IMG/VR virus record: IMGVR_UViG_3300017772_000117
Span: 1 to 24,895 of that record
Direction: 5' to 3' (one strand)
Source: a virus
DNA: 24,895 nt
In this document: positions 15,382 through 21,575 of the stretch, piece after piece
How the letters are laid out: each line of letters begins with the position of its first letter
Numbering within the stretch: position 1 is the stretch's first letter
Notes under the pieces: generated by a model
Told to the model about the DNA's origin: nothing
Databases searched by the model: none
What the model saw: only the letters and a program-made list of their open reading frames with translations
Made by a program: the position numbers and the translations under genes

Positions 15382-15896
15382 TCCACGCTCCTTAAATCAA
15401 ATTCTTTACCACAATGCGGGCAGTCTACCCACTTAGGGTCTAACTCATCTAATTTGCCTTGTTCATCTTCTGTTGCTGGGTCAAAATTTGGCTCAAAAGA
15501 TTCTGTTAGTTTTCCTAATAAATCATCATCAAAACCGATAACATTTAAATTGAAGTCTAACTCCTCTAGTCGGTTTATTTCAACTTTTAAAGCATCAATA
15601 TTCCAATCTGAATTTAAAGCTAACTGGTTATCAGCGATAACGTATGCCTTTCTCTGAGCCTCTGTAAGCCCTTTTAACGTGATTGTCGGAACTTCGGCAA
15701 TACCGCATAGCTGTGCAGCTTGCAGCCTTCCATGCCCTGCTATAATGCCTCCATCGTCATCTATAAGGATTGGGTTGGTAAATCCAAACTCTTTTATGCT
15801 TGCTGCTACTTGTTGAACCTGCTCCTCGCTGTGCGTTCTTGAATTGTTTACATAGGGGATAAGCTCCCCAGTGGCTTTATATTCAACAGATAACAT
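15378..15896 (-). CDS. ParB/Srx-like N-terminal domain protein
   Basis: 172 residues. LIPYVNNSRTHSEEQVQQVA (residues 13-32), ASIKEFGFTNPILIDDDGGI, the core IIAGHGRLQAAQLCG and AYVIADNQLALNSDWN are the standard blocks of phage ParB/Srx domains, which bind or hydrolyse nucleotides and often nick DNA. In many phages this domain is fused to a DNA methyltransferase; here the protein stops after a short acidic linker and a C-terminal CPHCGKEF zinc half-site. Overlap with the upstream gene is TAATG. Likely linked to DNA modification with Mom. Confidence 0.85.
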   Translation of the reverse strand: MLSVEYKATGELIPYVNNSRTHSEEQVQQVAASIKEFGFTNPILIDDDGGIIAGHGRLQAAQLCGIAEVPTITLKGLTEAQRKAYVIADNQLALNSDWNIDALKVEINRLEELDFNLNVIGFDDDLLGKLTESFEPNFDPATEDEQGKLDELDPKWVDCPHCGKEFDLRSVE

Positions 15897-16150
15897 TAGA
15901 CCTCAGTGCCAAATGCGGCGCGTATATTCATTATGGGGTTATGTAACATAACATCTTGCTCATCAGGCGGTAAACCATTAACTCTGCAATCAACGGCATC
16001 ACACCAAAATCGCAGTGCAGTGATAACAGGTTGGGCTGCTGATGGGTTGTCGATAAGGCTCTGGGTTATGCTATCGACCTTAGACAGTAAATCGTGCCAG
16101 CCGTTTTCTTCACATTCAATTATACGGCTCACAATATTCAACTGGTGCAT
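15896..16150 (-). CDS. Hypothetical protein, first gene of the packaging operon
   Basis: 84 residues: MHQLNIVSRIIECEENGWHD, then helical LLSKVDSITQSLIDNPSAAQ, ALRFWCDAVDCRVNGLPPDE and a short C-terminus. No known motif. Very strong ribosome site (GGAGG, five bases, ATG) and a candidate promoter upstream make it the leading gene of the block down to the minor head protein. It overlaps the ParB-like start by TAATG. Confidence 0.72.
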   Translation of the reverse strand: MHQLNIVSRIIECEENGWHDLLSKVDSITQSLIDNPSAAQPVITALRFWCDAVDCRVNGLPPDEQDVMLHNPIMNIRAAFGTEV

Positions 16151-16180
16151 ATTAACCTCCGCAGGCTAACAGTTTGGTTG

Positions 16181-16222
16181 TGCCGTTATTGTAAACGCTG
16201 CTTACTTTTTGTGCAATCTAAG
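16181..16222 (-). promoter_or_regulatory. Candidate promoter for the modification-packaging operon
   Basis: On the minus strand TTGCAC, 17 bases, then TACAAT, about 45 bases before the ATG at 16150. The -10 matches 5 of 6 consensus bases, the -35 only in TTG. GTTTACA, a half-site of the three-copy operator described elsewhere in this window, overlaps the -10. No other good promoter is seen before the packaging genes. Confidence 0.4.
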
Positions 16223-16279
16223 GTCTTGTATAGCCACTAGAATAAGGGCTGAGAGGATAAAGCCTATCATATACAACAT
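16202..16279 (-). CDS. Possible 25-residue single-span membrane peptide
   Basis: ATG 16279 to TAA 16202 reads MLYMIGFILSALILVAIQDL then RLHKK: one hydrophobic helix followed by a basic end, the form of a small inner-membrane peptide with the C-terminus in the cytoplasm. The ribosome site is weak (AGAG about 9-12 bases upstream). A second frame overlaps it (31 codons from 16311) but looks non-coding. It lies at the end of a run of other very small membrane genes, which raises the chance that it is real. Confidence 0.45.
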   Translation of the reverse strand: MLYMIGFILSALILVAIQDLRLHKK

Positions 16280-16380
16280 CACGCGGGTCTCTGGTTGGTA
16301 AATTCGCGGGCATTGTAAAGGCTATCAAATATGATTAGAAATGATGGTTTAGCATGGTAGGTATATCACTAAAGATATAG

Positions 16381-16413
16381 TGCCGCGTTGTGACTACAGG
16401 TGCGGCAAACCTG
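16381..16413 (-). ncRNA. Candidate H-type RNA pseudoknot in a gene-free region
   Basis: Minus-strand RNA: CAGGT (16413-16409), T, TGCCGC (16407-16402), ACCTG (16401-16397), ten unpaired bases, GCGGCA (16386-16381). CAGGT pairs with ACCTG and TGCCGC with GCGGCA, giving interlocked 5-bp and 6-bp helices with loops of 1, 0 and 10 bases, a geometry allowed for H-type pseudoknots. A small hairpin TATATC-TTTAGT-GATATA follows. The region 16280-16437 has no convincing ORF. Folding is inferred from base pairing only. Confidence 0.45.
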
Positions 16414-16437
16414 CTTCAAGGGGTAGGAGGGGAAACC

Positions 16438-16656
16438 CTAGTCGATAATTATTATAATCAGGGCTAGTAATATGGCAAGGCCATTGCTTGCAGGCTCAAC
16501 AAATAGCCAGTTGCGTATTCTACCAAACGGCTCGTCACCTAATAACTTATACAGCCTTTCCTCAACCGCCCACTCAATCTTTTTTCCAAGGCTTCTGTCT
16601 GCCGTTTTGTGGGCATCTTTAATCATGGCTTCAACTTCTTCTTTGCTTACTGGCAT
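16438..16656 (-). CDS. Small C-terminally anchored membrane protein
   Basis: 72 residues. Residues 1-55 are charged and helical (MPVSKEEVEAMIKDAHKTAD, KKIEWAVEERLYKLLGDEPF); residues 56-72 (ASNGLAILLALIIIIID) form one hydrophobic segment ending at the C-terminus, so it is tail-anchored or inserted post-translationally. Family not recognised. It overlaps the end of the secreted repeat protein by 10 bases. A lysis-accessory or exclusion role is possible from its membrane nature, but unproven. Confidence 0.7.
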   Translation of the reverse strand: MPVSKEEVEAMIKDAHKTADRSLGKKIEWAVEERLYKLLGDEPFGRIRNWLFVEPASNGLAILLALIIIIID

Positions 16657-17006
16657 CGTGTTGTCCCCCAGTAGTCAGTCTTGCAGCTTGTTCCGTCACT
16701 GTAGCGAGTTGTTCCCCAAGCGTCTGTCTTAGACGTTGTGCCATCGTTAAAGCGGGTAGTTCCCCAGCTATCAGTTTTCCAGCTAGAGCCGTCAGAGCCG
16801 CGTGTAGTACCCCAAGAGTCTGTCTTGTAGGTTGTGCCAGTGCGTGAATCCCTAATAGTTCCCCAGCTATCTTTAGTTAGCGTTCCGCTAGTGCCGCCGC
16901 AGTTGTAGCGAGTGTTGCCCCAGCTATCAGTTTTTGATGTGCAGGTTGCGTTTGCACCCGCAGATAGTGCGCTTACAGTCAGCGCGATTAGTGCGTATTT
17001 CTTCAT
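16647..17006 (-). CDS. Secreted protein with six WG repeats (KTDSWGTTR type)
   Basis: 119 residues from ATG 17006 (AAGGAG eight bases upstream, preferred over a GTG three codons earlier). Residues 1-20, MKKYALIALTVSALSAGANA, are a classical signal peptide with an ANA cleavage site. The mature part is about six imperfect repeats of 16-19 residues, best copies KTDSWGTTRGSDGSSW, KTDSWGTTRFNDGTTS and KTDAWGTTRYSDGTSC. Four cysteines could form disulfides in the periplasm. I do not know the function. Repeats also show at DNA level, so expansion or contraction by recombination is possible. Confidence 0.8.
   Translation of the reverse strand: MKKYALIALTVSALSAGANATCTSKTDSWGNTRYNCGGTSGTLTKDSWGTIRDSRTGTTYKTDSWGTTRGSDGSSWKTDSWGTTRFNDGTTSKTDAWGTTRYSDGTSCKTDYWGTTRCQ
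16668..16945 (-). repeat. Tandem repeats inside the secreted protein gene
   Basis: About six units of 48-57 bases, each carrying a CCCCA-type core on the plus strand (gttccccagctatcag, gttccccaagcgtctg, taccccaagagtctg) that encodes DSWG. The three central units are 48 bases and the most alike. Variation between units is mostly in the loop codons after TTR. Confidence 0.75.
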
Positions 17007-17028
17007 TGTTTCCACTCCTTCAGTTAGT

Positions 17029-17187
17029 TTATGCGTCTACTAATCCAACAGTTTTTTCGTTTAGGTCATACCCTGCATCTTCAAGAAACTCTTGGAAGGT
17101 TGCAATGGCTTCTTCTAGGCTGACGCGGTCTTGGTTTATCTCAACGGTAATTCCGCGCTCACCATCATTAAAAATTAAGCTAGTCAT
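17029..17187 (-). CDS. Small soluble hypothetical protein (52 residues)
   Basis: ATG 17187 to TAA 17029. Reads MTSLIFNDGERGITVEINQD, then RVSLEEAIATFQEFLEDAGY, ending in DLNEKTVGLVDA. Acidic alpha-beta mini-domain without membrane segment. Its start overlaps the stop of the preceding 48-residue membrane gene (TAATG), so it depends on translational coupling. Not recognised. Confidence 0.65.
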   Translation of the reverse strand: MTSLIFNDGERGITVEINQDRVSLEEAIATFQEFLEDAGYDLNEKTVGLVDA

Positions 17188-17333
17188 TAAGTGTTACTCC
17201 ACTCATCAAGTTGTTTTTTGCGCTTGCGCTCTTTGTGCCACTGCTTTGTTTTCTTAAACTTGTAAGCTACTAAATGCCCAAGCATATAACCAGTGAACAG
17301 CATTATAAACATTGCTATCAGTTGGTCTAGCAT
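17187..17333 (-). CDS. Small membrane protein (48 residues)
   Basis: ATG 17333 to TAA 17187. MLDQLIAMFIMLFTGYMLGH then LVAYKFKKTKQWHKERKRKK and QLDEWSNT: one N-terminal transmembrane helix (about 4-24) followed by a strongly basic cytoplasmic tail. Coupled by TAATG to both neighbours. Family unknown. Size and topology resemble phage exclusion or holin-like peptides, but nothing proves it. Confidence 0.65.
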   Translation of the reverse strand: MLDQLIAMFIMLFTGYMLGHLVAYKFKKTKQWHKERKRKKQLDEWSNT

Positions 17334-17488
17334 TAGCACACCCCCTGCAAGCAATCATTATAAGCCATGGTTGAGGCTATGCAGTAAAGGACAAACAGCC
17401 CTAAACCGCAAACCAGGAATTGACGATTTTGTGCGCGGCGTTCCTTTGCCACGCGGTCTCTTGCGTACTTATAATCATAGTTAATCAT
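17333..17488 (-). CDS. Small membrane protein (51 residues)
   Basis: ATG 17488 to TAA 17333. Basic N-terminus MINYDYKYARDRVAKERRAQ, then a hydrophobic segment FLVCGLGLFVLYCIAST (24-40) and a short C-terminus with Cys (AYNDCLQGVC). By the positive-inside rule the N-terminus is cytoplasmic and the Cys end periplasmic. TAATG overlap with the next gene. Not recognised. Confidence 0.65.
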   Translation of the reverse strand: MINYDYKYARDRVAKERRAQNRQFLVCGLGLFVLYCIASTMAYNDCLQGVC

Positions 17489-17490
17489 TA

Positions 17491-17841
17491 TTATTGACCT
17501 CTCTCATATCCGGCAAATGGCTCTGCTTTCATGTGCGCTTCGCAGAAGTGGTCTTGCACTTTTTCGCGCAATGCTTCTTCAGCATCTAGGTATATAAAAC
17601 ACTTCAGCAACTGTGAAGCATCGTCTGTACCGTCAGTGTAGAGAATCTCTAAATACTCTAACTGGGTCTCTCGGCCTACAATACAAGCTGGCAAACAATC
17701 ATCTAGCCAGCTTGGATATGCCTTCAACCACTCATAACAAAGAAGGTCTTTGTCATCTTCTGTCAGGTCGATAATGTCGCCGTCCCAGTCTTGGTATTTG
17801 TTGTGAAAATCTTCAATAAGAAATTTGATTTCGCTTTTCAT
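17491..17841 (-). CDS. Hypothetical acidic protein, second gene after promoter B
   Basis: 116 residues from ATG 17841, six bases after GGAGGGG; a TTG at 17856 lies inside the ribosome site and is rejected. Begins MKSEIKFLIEDFHNKYQDWD, very acidic (DGDIIDLTEDDKDLLCYEWL), with FIYLDAEEALREKVQDHF near the C-terminus. No known motif. Preceded by hairpin 17863-17876 and a CTATCCCTTGGAGGGG leader nearly the same as that of the plus-strand gene at 10257. Confidence 0.78.
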   Translation of the reverse strand: MKSEIKFLIEDFHNKYQDWDGDIIDLTEDDKDLLCYEWLKAYPSWLDDCLPACIVGRETQLEYLEILYTDGTDDASQLLKCFIYLDAEEALREKVQDHFCEAHMKAEPFAGYERGQ

Positions 17842-17862
17842 TTGCTTCCCCTCCAAGGGATA

Positions 17863-17876
17863 GCCCCCGAAGGGGC
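17863..17876 (-). promoter_or_regulatory. GC hairpin (UUCG tetraloop) before the second gene of promoter B unit
   Basis: Minus strand GCCCC-TTCG-GGGGC, the very stable C(UUCG)G tetraloop type, without a following T-run. The identical 14-base sequence occurs at 23476-23489. It lies seven bases after the stop of the 61-residue gene and before the TTGGAGGGG ribosome site. Confidence 0.65.
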
Positions 17877-17883
17877 AGTTCGT

Positions 17884-18069
17884 TTAGCGTGAAAGTGCAA
17901 CTGTGCAGTTGTAGTTGCTGCCAATCTCAAACATTACTTCGTTTGATTCGGCTGGGCTGTCTGCGTACATATCAACCAGCAGCTTGAGACCGTAGTAATC
18001 AACAGAGCCATCTTTTTCCATCATAGAGTTGGCGCGTTTTGTAGCATAATTAAGTAGTGAATTGTTCAT
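17884..18069 (-). CDS. Hypothetical protein, first gene after promoter B
   Basis: 61 residues: MNNSLLNYATKRANSMMEKD, then GSVDYYGLKLLVDMYADSPA and ESNEVMFEIGSNYNCTVALSR. Likely a small helical protein. Its ATG ends the shared leader (CAAAGGGTTACAAACATG), which supports the start. Family not recognised. Confidence 0.75.
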   Translation of the reverse strand: MNNSLLNYATKRANSMMEKDGSVDYYGLKLLVDMYADSPAESNEVMFEIGSNYNCTVALSR

Positions 18070-18102
18070 GTTTGTAACCCTTTGTTTTTTGAATGTGTGG
18101 GT

Positions 18103-18132
18103 ACTTTGCCCGATGTTAACGAAACTGTCAAC
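18103..18132 (-). promoter_or_regulatory. Promoter/operator copy B
   Basis: Minus strand TTGACA (18131-18126), 17 bases, CAAAGT (18108-18103). The operator-like half-sites GTTGAC and GTTAAC frame GTTGACAGTTTCGTTAAC (18132-18115). The downstream leader ACACATTCAAAAAACAAAGG matches copies A and C. The -35 box overlaps the ninG stop codon, so this regulated promoter sits at the end of the replication block. Confidence 0.75.
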
Positions 18133-18571
18133 ACTTTATTTCACCTATGCGCCATTCTTCTACTTTTATCTGTTCTTTAAGGTCACGCGCAAAGGCAATA
18201 ACTTCTTCTCGGTCATACCTCTTAGCAGGTCGCCATGCCATACGCTCCATAGCTTTAACCCTGCGCTCGCCGTATGTGTCCACCATGTACTGCCTATAGC
18301 GTAGCACGTAGTGTGCCTGTTTCATGCCCCAGCAGTTACAATGGGGACACTGTGGTTTTATGTTAAATTCCGCTAGTTTAAAAATCGTTCTGTGGCGGGG
18401 TATGAAGTGGCCGCCCTGTAGGTTTTTGTAGTGGTCTACCTTGTCGCAGGTAACGCACTGGGCGTAGCCGTTATCATCTGCTGCCTTTAATCGCACCAGC
18501 CGCTGCAAAAGCTTGGCTGCTTTCTCCATCTCCTGCGCGACTGTGGTTTTCTTTCTACCTTTTTTCGCCAT
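18128..18571 (-). CDS. ninG: NinG-like recombination nuclease
   Basis: 147 residues. Basic N-terminus (MAKKGRKKTT), then KLLQRLVRLKAADDNGYAQC, CVTCDKVDHYKNLQGGHFIP with RHRTIF, and CPHCNCWGMKQAHYVLRYRQ, closely following phage lambda NinG (Rap). Cys pairs (C-V-T-C and C-P-H-C) plus GGHFIPR form the HNH-like zinc nuclease site. It resolves recombination intermediates such as D-loops and Holliday-type junctions. The start overlaps DUF3310 by 17 bases. Confidence 0.88.
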   Translation of the reverse strand: MAKKGRKKTTVAQEMEKAAKLLQRLVRLKAADDNGYAQCVTCDKVDHYKNLQGGHFIPRHRTIFKLAEFNIKPQCPHCNCWGMKQAHYVLRYRQYMVDTYGERRVKAMERMAWRPAKRYDREEVIAFARDLKEQIKVEEWRIGEIKC

Positions 18572-18767
18572 ATTCCAGCTCTAGTAATAGTTCGCAATAG
18601 TGAATGGCTTTCCGAATGTCCTCAGCTCCATTCTTGCTGCCATGCCTTGTGATGTATTTAACCACGTTGCCCTCGCAGTAGTCTAAGCTGTTTTTGTAGA
18701 TGTACTCGATTGGCTGTATAGCTAACTGGTAATGGCTGCCGCCTGTCTGTTTATCAAGTGCGCTCAA
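18555..18767 (-). CDS. DUF3310 protein
   Basis: 70 residues. GGSHYQLAIQPIEYIYKNSL, then DYCEGNVVKYITRHGSKNGA and EDIRKAIHYCELLLELE match the whole DUF3310 domain (HY-x-IQP, EGN-VKY-TR, KNG-eD-rKA-hY). The domain is common in phages, alone or in nucleotide kinases such as T7 gp1.7; its own activity is not settled. Overlaps the zinc-ribbon gene (ATGA) and ninG. Confidence 0.85.
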   Translation of the reverse strand: MSALDKQTGGSHYQLAIQPIEYIYKNSLDYCEGNVVKYITRHGSKNGAEDIRKAIHYCELLLELEYGEKR

Positions 18768-18946
18768 TGTTCCGTCTCCTCAGTAGATAAATCAATTTCA
18801 TCAGGTATGTTAAGGTCGCAGCTAGGACATAGACCATAAGCAGAATCATCATCGCCAAGCCAATAAGTAAGAGGCTGTTGACATTCCTCGCAATAGACTC
18901 TAACCAATTTAATAGACCTTTTAGGAAAATTAACAACTTTACTCAC
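18764..18946 (-). CDS. Small zinc-ribbon protein
   Basis: 60 residues with two Cys pairs, YCEEC (about 18-22) and LCPSC (39-43), an arrangement for one zinc ion. Acidic C-terminus (PDEIDLSTEETEH). Chosen over a hydrophobic frame at 18754-18936 because its start and stop make ATGA overlaps with both neighbours and the Cys spacing is meaningful. Role unknown; perhaps a nucleic-acid or protein adaptor in the replication block. Confidence 0.7.
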   Translation of the reverse strand: MSKVVNFPKRSIKLVRVYCEECQQPLTYWLGDDDSAYGLCPSCDLNIPDEIDLSTEETEH

Positions 18947-20112
18947 CCCTCCACCTTTATTTTTACCCGCGAATCTTCACCGCTATCTTTGTGATAAACC
19001 ACTGCCGTCATAGAACGTTCTGCCCCATAACCTGAATCACTATGCCACTGGTCTGTCGCCGTTAAACTGCCCCAGTGTTCAAAGTGCATAGAGCCAACCT
19101 CTCTGGCGGTGTGGTGATGTATATGCCCCAGATGACAATAGCGGTTCTTTGACTCTGCCCATTCATCGTCTAGGTTCTTAATCACCGTCTGTAGAATTTG
19201 CTCGTGCTTTATGCGGTCGCCATGGTGGAAAACAAATAGATTGTTGTGCCACTGGTAGGATATAAACTTGCTGTAGTTCTGCACAATCTCAACCCTCGGC
19301 TCTTTGCTGTAAAGCAGCTCTAGGCAGCTAGATAGGTGGCAAGCCATATCATAATCGTGATTGCCGCGCACATTAACCACAACTACTTTCTCATGGGTCT
19401 GTAGCATCTTGTCGATTAGCACATTAAACAGCCTGCCTGCCAGCTTAAAGGTCTTACCGATGCGCGTGTCTACGTCTACCGGCGTTCCCTTTGTAGTGGT
19501 GTTAGAGCTGCTGTCAGCGTGAAAAAAATCACCTACGTTAAGCAGAACACCAGTGCCAGCGTTTCCAACTCGATTTGCCAGCCTGTCGGTTGTGTCAATT
19601 AGTATCTGGGTTGCAATCTTTGTGTCCCAATCATCGTCATCAACCTTCGATTCTGAATCCGCGAGCATTCCCATGTGATGGTCGCCCACCATGTACATTG
19701 CGAGATAGTCATCGCGCACTTCAGTGGGGGCAGGAACAGGCTTTTTAAAGCCATCTAAATCTTCTTTTACGCCCTCAATCATAAGGTCTAGGCGTTCTTT
19801 TAGGCTCTGCTTTTGCGGCTCTTGGATAACCCATTGCAGGGCTACTGTGCCATCTTCTTTGTATGCTGTAGATACGCGCTTGGCATCAAAGCCCTCGGCG
19901 GTCTGGTGAACTAAGTCGCGATGCGGTGCGACTCCTTTGGCTGCGGCATATCCTTCAATGCGCTTTAGGGTCTTATCAACTCCGCGCCTGTTTAGTCCCA
20001 GTGCTGCGGCTGCTTTAACATTTGAGCCATGCTCGATAATTGCGTTTAGAACTCTTGTCTGTGCTTCGCTTCGTGCAAACTCCAATAAACTGCGGGGGTC
20101 AACTCTGTCCAT
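18943..20112 (-). CDS. HTH-metallophosphoesterase (Mre11/SbcD-like nuclease fold)
   Basis: 389 residues. N-terminal helix-turn-helix near 28-52 (SNVKAAAALGLNRRGVDKTL). Calcineurin-like phosphoesterase from about 135: GDHH (143-146), GDFFH (194-198), GNHD (250-253), HHGD (296-299), GHIHHH (329-334), so all metal ligands are present. Such HTH-phosphoesterases occur in phage replication blocks and probably act on DNA ends or branched DNA, but the substrate is not established. Overlaps its neighbours by one and four bases. Confidence 0.87.
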   Translation of the reverse strand: MDRVDPRSLLEFARSEAQTRVLNAIIEHGSNVKAAAALGLNRRGVDKTLKRIEGYAAAKGVAPHRDLVHQTAEGFDAKRVSTAYKEDGTVALQWVIQEPQKQSLKERLDLMIEGVKEDLDGFKKPVPAPTEVRDDYLAMYMVGDHHMGMLADSESKVDDDDWDTKIATQILIDTTDRLANRVGNAGTGVLLNVGDFFHADSSSNTTTKGTPVDVDTRIGKTFKLAGRLFNVLIDKMLQTHEKVVVVNVRGNHDYDMACHLSSCLELLYSKEPRVEIVQNYSKFISYQWHNNLFVFHHGDRIKHEQILQTVIKNLDDEWAESKNRYCHLGHIHHHTAREVGSMHFEHWGSLTATDQWHSDSGYGAERSMTAVVYHKDSGEDSRVKIKVEG

Positions 20113-20558
20113 TACTTCACCTGTTGTAGTTGTAGTTTCCTATATTCGCTTTCTGGGTCAATCTGTAACGTGTAACCAAGGTCAAAAGCCCAGCTATGCA
20201 CCTCAGTTAAAAAGTGGTGCATCTCGCCGCTGTCTAGTTTGCTAGTGTGTCGCAACTGGTTCTCAATAACGGTCTTGCCAACCTTTATTGATTCTGTGCC
20301 TAGAAACTTCTGCTTGAGTAGTAGTTTAACATTTTCGGGGGTGTAGGTAGGGTCGCGCTCTATAACCCATGCGGATAGCTCTCTGCACCAAGCATGGAAC
20401 ATAGCGTTCTGTGAAGTTGTGCGGGGGTTGCGGTAAGGCTTTAAGGTAATGGCGCAGGGCTTTGTGTAGTCCCAAACCTTTAGGCGGTCAGCGATGTAAC
20501 CAAGCCGAACTTCAATCTCGTCGGCTTGGAACACCTTAACTGTATCGCCTTGGCTCAA
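20112..20558 (-). CDS. ninB: NinB-like recombination mediator
   Basis: 148 residues, TTG start at 20558 overlapping the previous stop (TTGA); no better start is visible. KPYRNPRTTSQNAMFHAWCR corresponds to the R-s-x-Q-N block of lambda NinB/Orf, and TSKLDSGEMHHFLTEVHSWA to its C-terminal block. NinB binds SSB-coated DNA and helps load annealing proteins. Together with NinG and ERF it forms a lambdoid-style recombination set. Similarity is partial, so the call is moderate. Confidence 0.65.
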   Translation of the reverse strand: MSQGDTVKVFQADEIEVRLGYIADRLKVWDYTKPCAITLKPYRNPRTTSQNAMFHAWCRELSAWVIERDPTYTPENVKLLLKQKFLGTESIKVGKTVIENQLRHTSKLDSGEMHHFLTEVHSWAFDLGYTLQIDPESEYRKLQLQQVK

Positions 20559-20857
20559 ACCAAAGCCTTAGCAAGCCATTGTTGGCTCATTATAGTTTCT
20601 GCTGATTCTAGCCTTGTCTCAAACGGCTTATCGGCATTGTTGTTATATGCTGCCTTAGCCACTCTCAGGTCGTAGTCAGTGATTATCTTGCACTGCTTAG
20701 CGCGTAGTCTGCTGTGCAGGGTCTTTGCATTGATACCCGCTACTTCAGCCATGTGCGGCAGTGTGTATTTTTCGCCGTTTTTTAGCCCGCCCTTTTTGCC
20801 AGCAAACAAGTATTTCTTTGGCGTTTTTCCTGCATCTCTGCGTCTATCGTTATGCAC
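20555..20857 (-). CDS. Hypothetical protein with helix-turn-helix-like segment
   Basis: 100 residues, GTG start at 20857 with GGAGG six bases upstream, overlapping the previous stop. Basic N-terminus (DRRRDAGKTPKKYLF), then EKYTLPHMAEVAGINAKTLH and SRLRAKQ, which reads as a helix-turn-helix recognition region. C-terminal half unremarkable. Probably DNA-binding, but the family is unknown to me. Confidence 0.7.
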   Translation of the reverse strand: MHNDRRRDAGKTPKKYLFAGKKGGLKNGEKYTLPHMAEVAGINAKTLHSRLRAKQCKIITDYDLRVAKAAYNNNADKPFETRLESAETIMSQQWLAKALV

Positions 20858-21242
20858 GTTTCACCTCCGCGCCACCATCATAGTAGTAGCCATATTTATT
20901 AAGTAAATGCTGCTTCTGTGCTTCGCGCTCTACACCGTCTAGCCATGTAATATCAGTAAGCCCCATCATTATTGACCTGCCGCGTATTGAGTCATCTTGG
21001 TTAACCGCTGGCTTATGGTTAGCAACAAATGGTGAAACACCGCCTGTCTTTTTGGCTCTAGCTAACCAGCTATTTATGAACTTAGGCATTCCAACTTTGG
21101 TTTTGCGCTTTGCCTTGTTTGAGAATAACCACATTCGCATCGCTTCTAGCTCGTCCCTAACCATCTCATCTCCGTAGCTTTTAATCAGCTCTTCGTAAAG
21201 GTCATCAGGGATAGCGTATTCTTCGCCAGTTTTTAAGAGCAT
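20850..21242 (-). CDS. Replication accessory protein (DnaT/DnaD-type C-terminal region)
   Basis: 130 residues from ATG 21242 (GGAG six bases upstream; a frame to 21269 is open but lacks a ribosome site). YAIPDDLYEELIKSYGDEMV, then ELEAMRMWLFSNKAKRKTKV and KFINSWLARAKKTGG match the block found at the end of many phage replication-initiation proteins (d-EL-kMr-WL-sNp-kRkT-Gi-rFInsWL). Here it stands alone. It may help load helicase. The C-terminus (GLTDITWLDGVEREAQKQ) is less known. Confidence 0.65.
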   Translation of the reverse strand: MLLKTGEEYAIPDDLYEELIKSYGDEMVRDELEAMRMWLFSNKAKRKTKVGMPKFINSWLARAKKTGGVSPFVANHKPAVNQDDSIRGRSIMMGLTDITWLDGVEREAQKQHLLNKYGYYYDGGAEVKRA

Positions 21243-21445
21243 GGCAGACTCCAGCGGGCAATAGTGCATTCTTCGTCGAATCTGTTTTTAACAGTGACGT
21301 TTTCTTTTATCAGGTGATGCCCATCGCGCTTCAGGTTATACACTACAGCAGATATTCTGGTTATGCCTAGCTCATGGAAAGCGTCTAGGCTTGTAATGGT
21401 GTTACCACTTCTCAGGTAATCGAGTACACGTTGCTTCTGGTTCAT
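21233..21445 (-). CDS. Helix-turn-helix DNA-binding protein
   Basis: 70 residues from ATG 21445, eight bases after GGAG; an ATG two codons earlier is too close to it. MNQKQRVLDYLRSGNTITSL then DAFHELGITRISAVVYNLKR and DGHHLIKENV is a small winged helix typical of phage early genes. It leads the replication block and overlaps the next gene by ten bases. It may regulate the block or take part in replication initiation. Confidence 0.8.
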   Translation of the reverse strand: MNQKQRVLDYLRSGNTITSLDAFHELGITRISAVVYNLKRDGHHLIKENVTVKNRFDEECTIARWSLPCS

Positions 21446-21451
21446 CTTCAT

Positions 21452-21575
21452 AACTCCTTGGGTTTCCGCTAAAGCGAAAACACGTTTCTTTGAATGGATT
21501 TTTTTTAACTTTATTTTCTTTGAAATACTTTAACCCTTTTTACTTGTCATCAAGTAAATTTTCAAGATAAGAGGG
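21452..21575 (-). other. AT-rich control region before the replication block
   Basis: No gene is seen in this stretch. On the minus strand it holds a candidate promoter (21565-21537), the small inverted repeat ACTTG-ATGA-CAAGT (21557-21544), long A and T runs, and the hairpin GTTTTCGC-TTTA-GCGGAAAC just before the ribosome site of the winged-helix gene. It could be a leader with regulated translation, or part of an origin; neither is proven. Confidence 0.5.
21537..21565 (-). promoter_or_regulatory. Candidate promoter of the replication/recombination block
   Basis: Minus strand TTGAAA (21565-21560; 5 of 6 consensus), 17 bases, TAAAAA (21542-21537; 4 of 6). About 92 bases before the ATG at 21445, in AT-rich sequence. 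Confidence 0.5.

Noticed and set aside
15181-15657. 158-codon plus-strand frame
   Set aside because: Antisense to the ParB-like and 68-residue genes, which have overlapping starts, ribosome sites and recognisable domains.
16218-16311. 31-codon minus-strand frame starting MPANLPTRDPR
   Set aside because: No ribosome site, and overlaps the more protein-like 25-residue membrane peptide in another frame.
18754-18936. Hydrophobic 60-codon minus-strand frame
   Set aside because: Same DNA as the zinc-ribbon gene in another frame; the zinc-ribbon frame has Cys pairs and ATGA overlaps on both sides.
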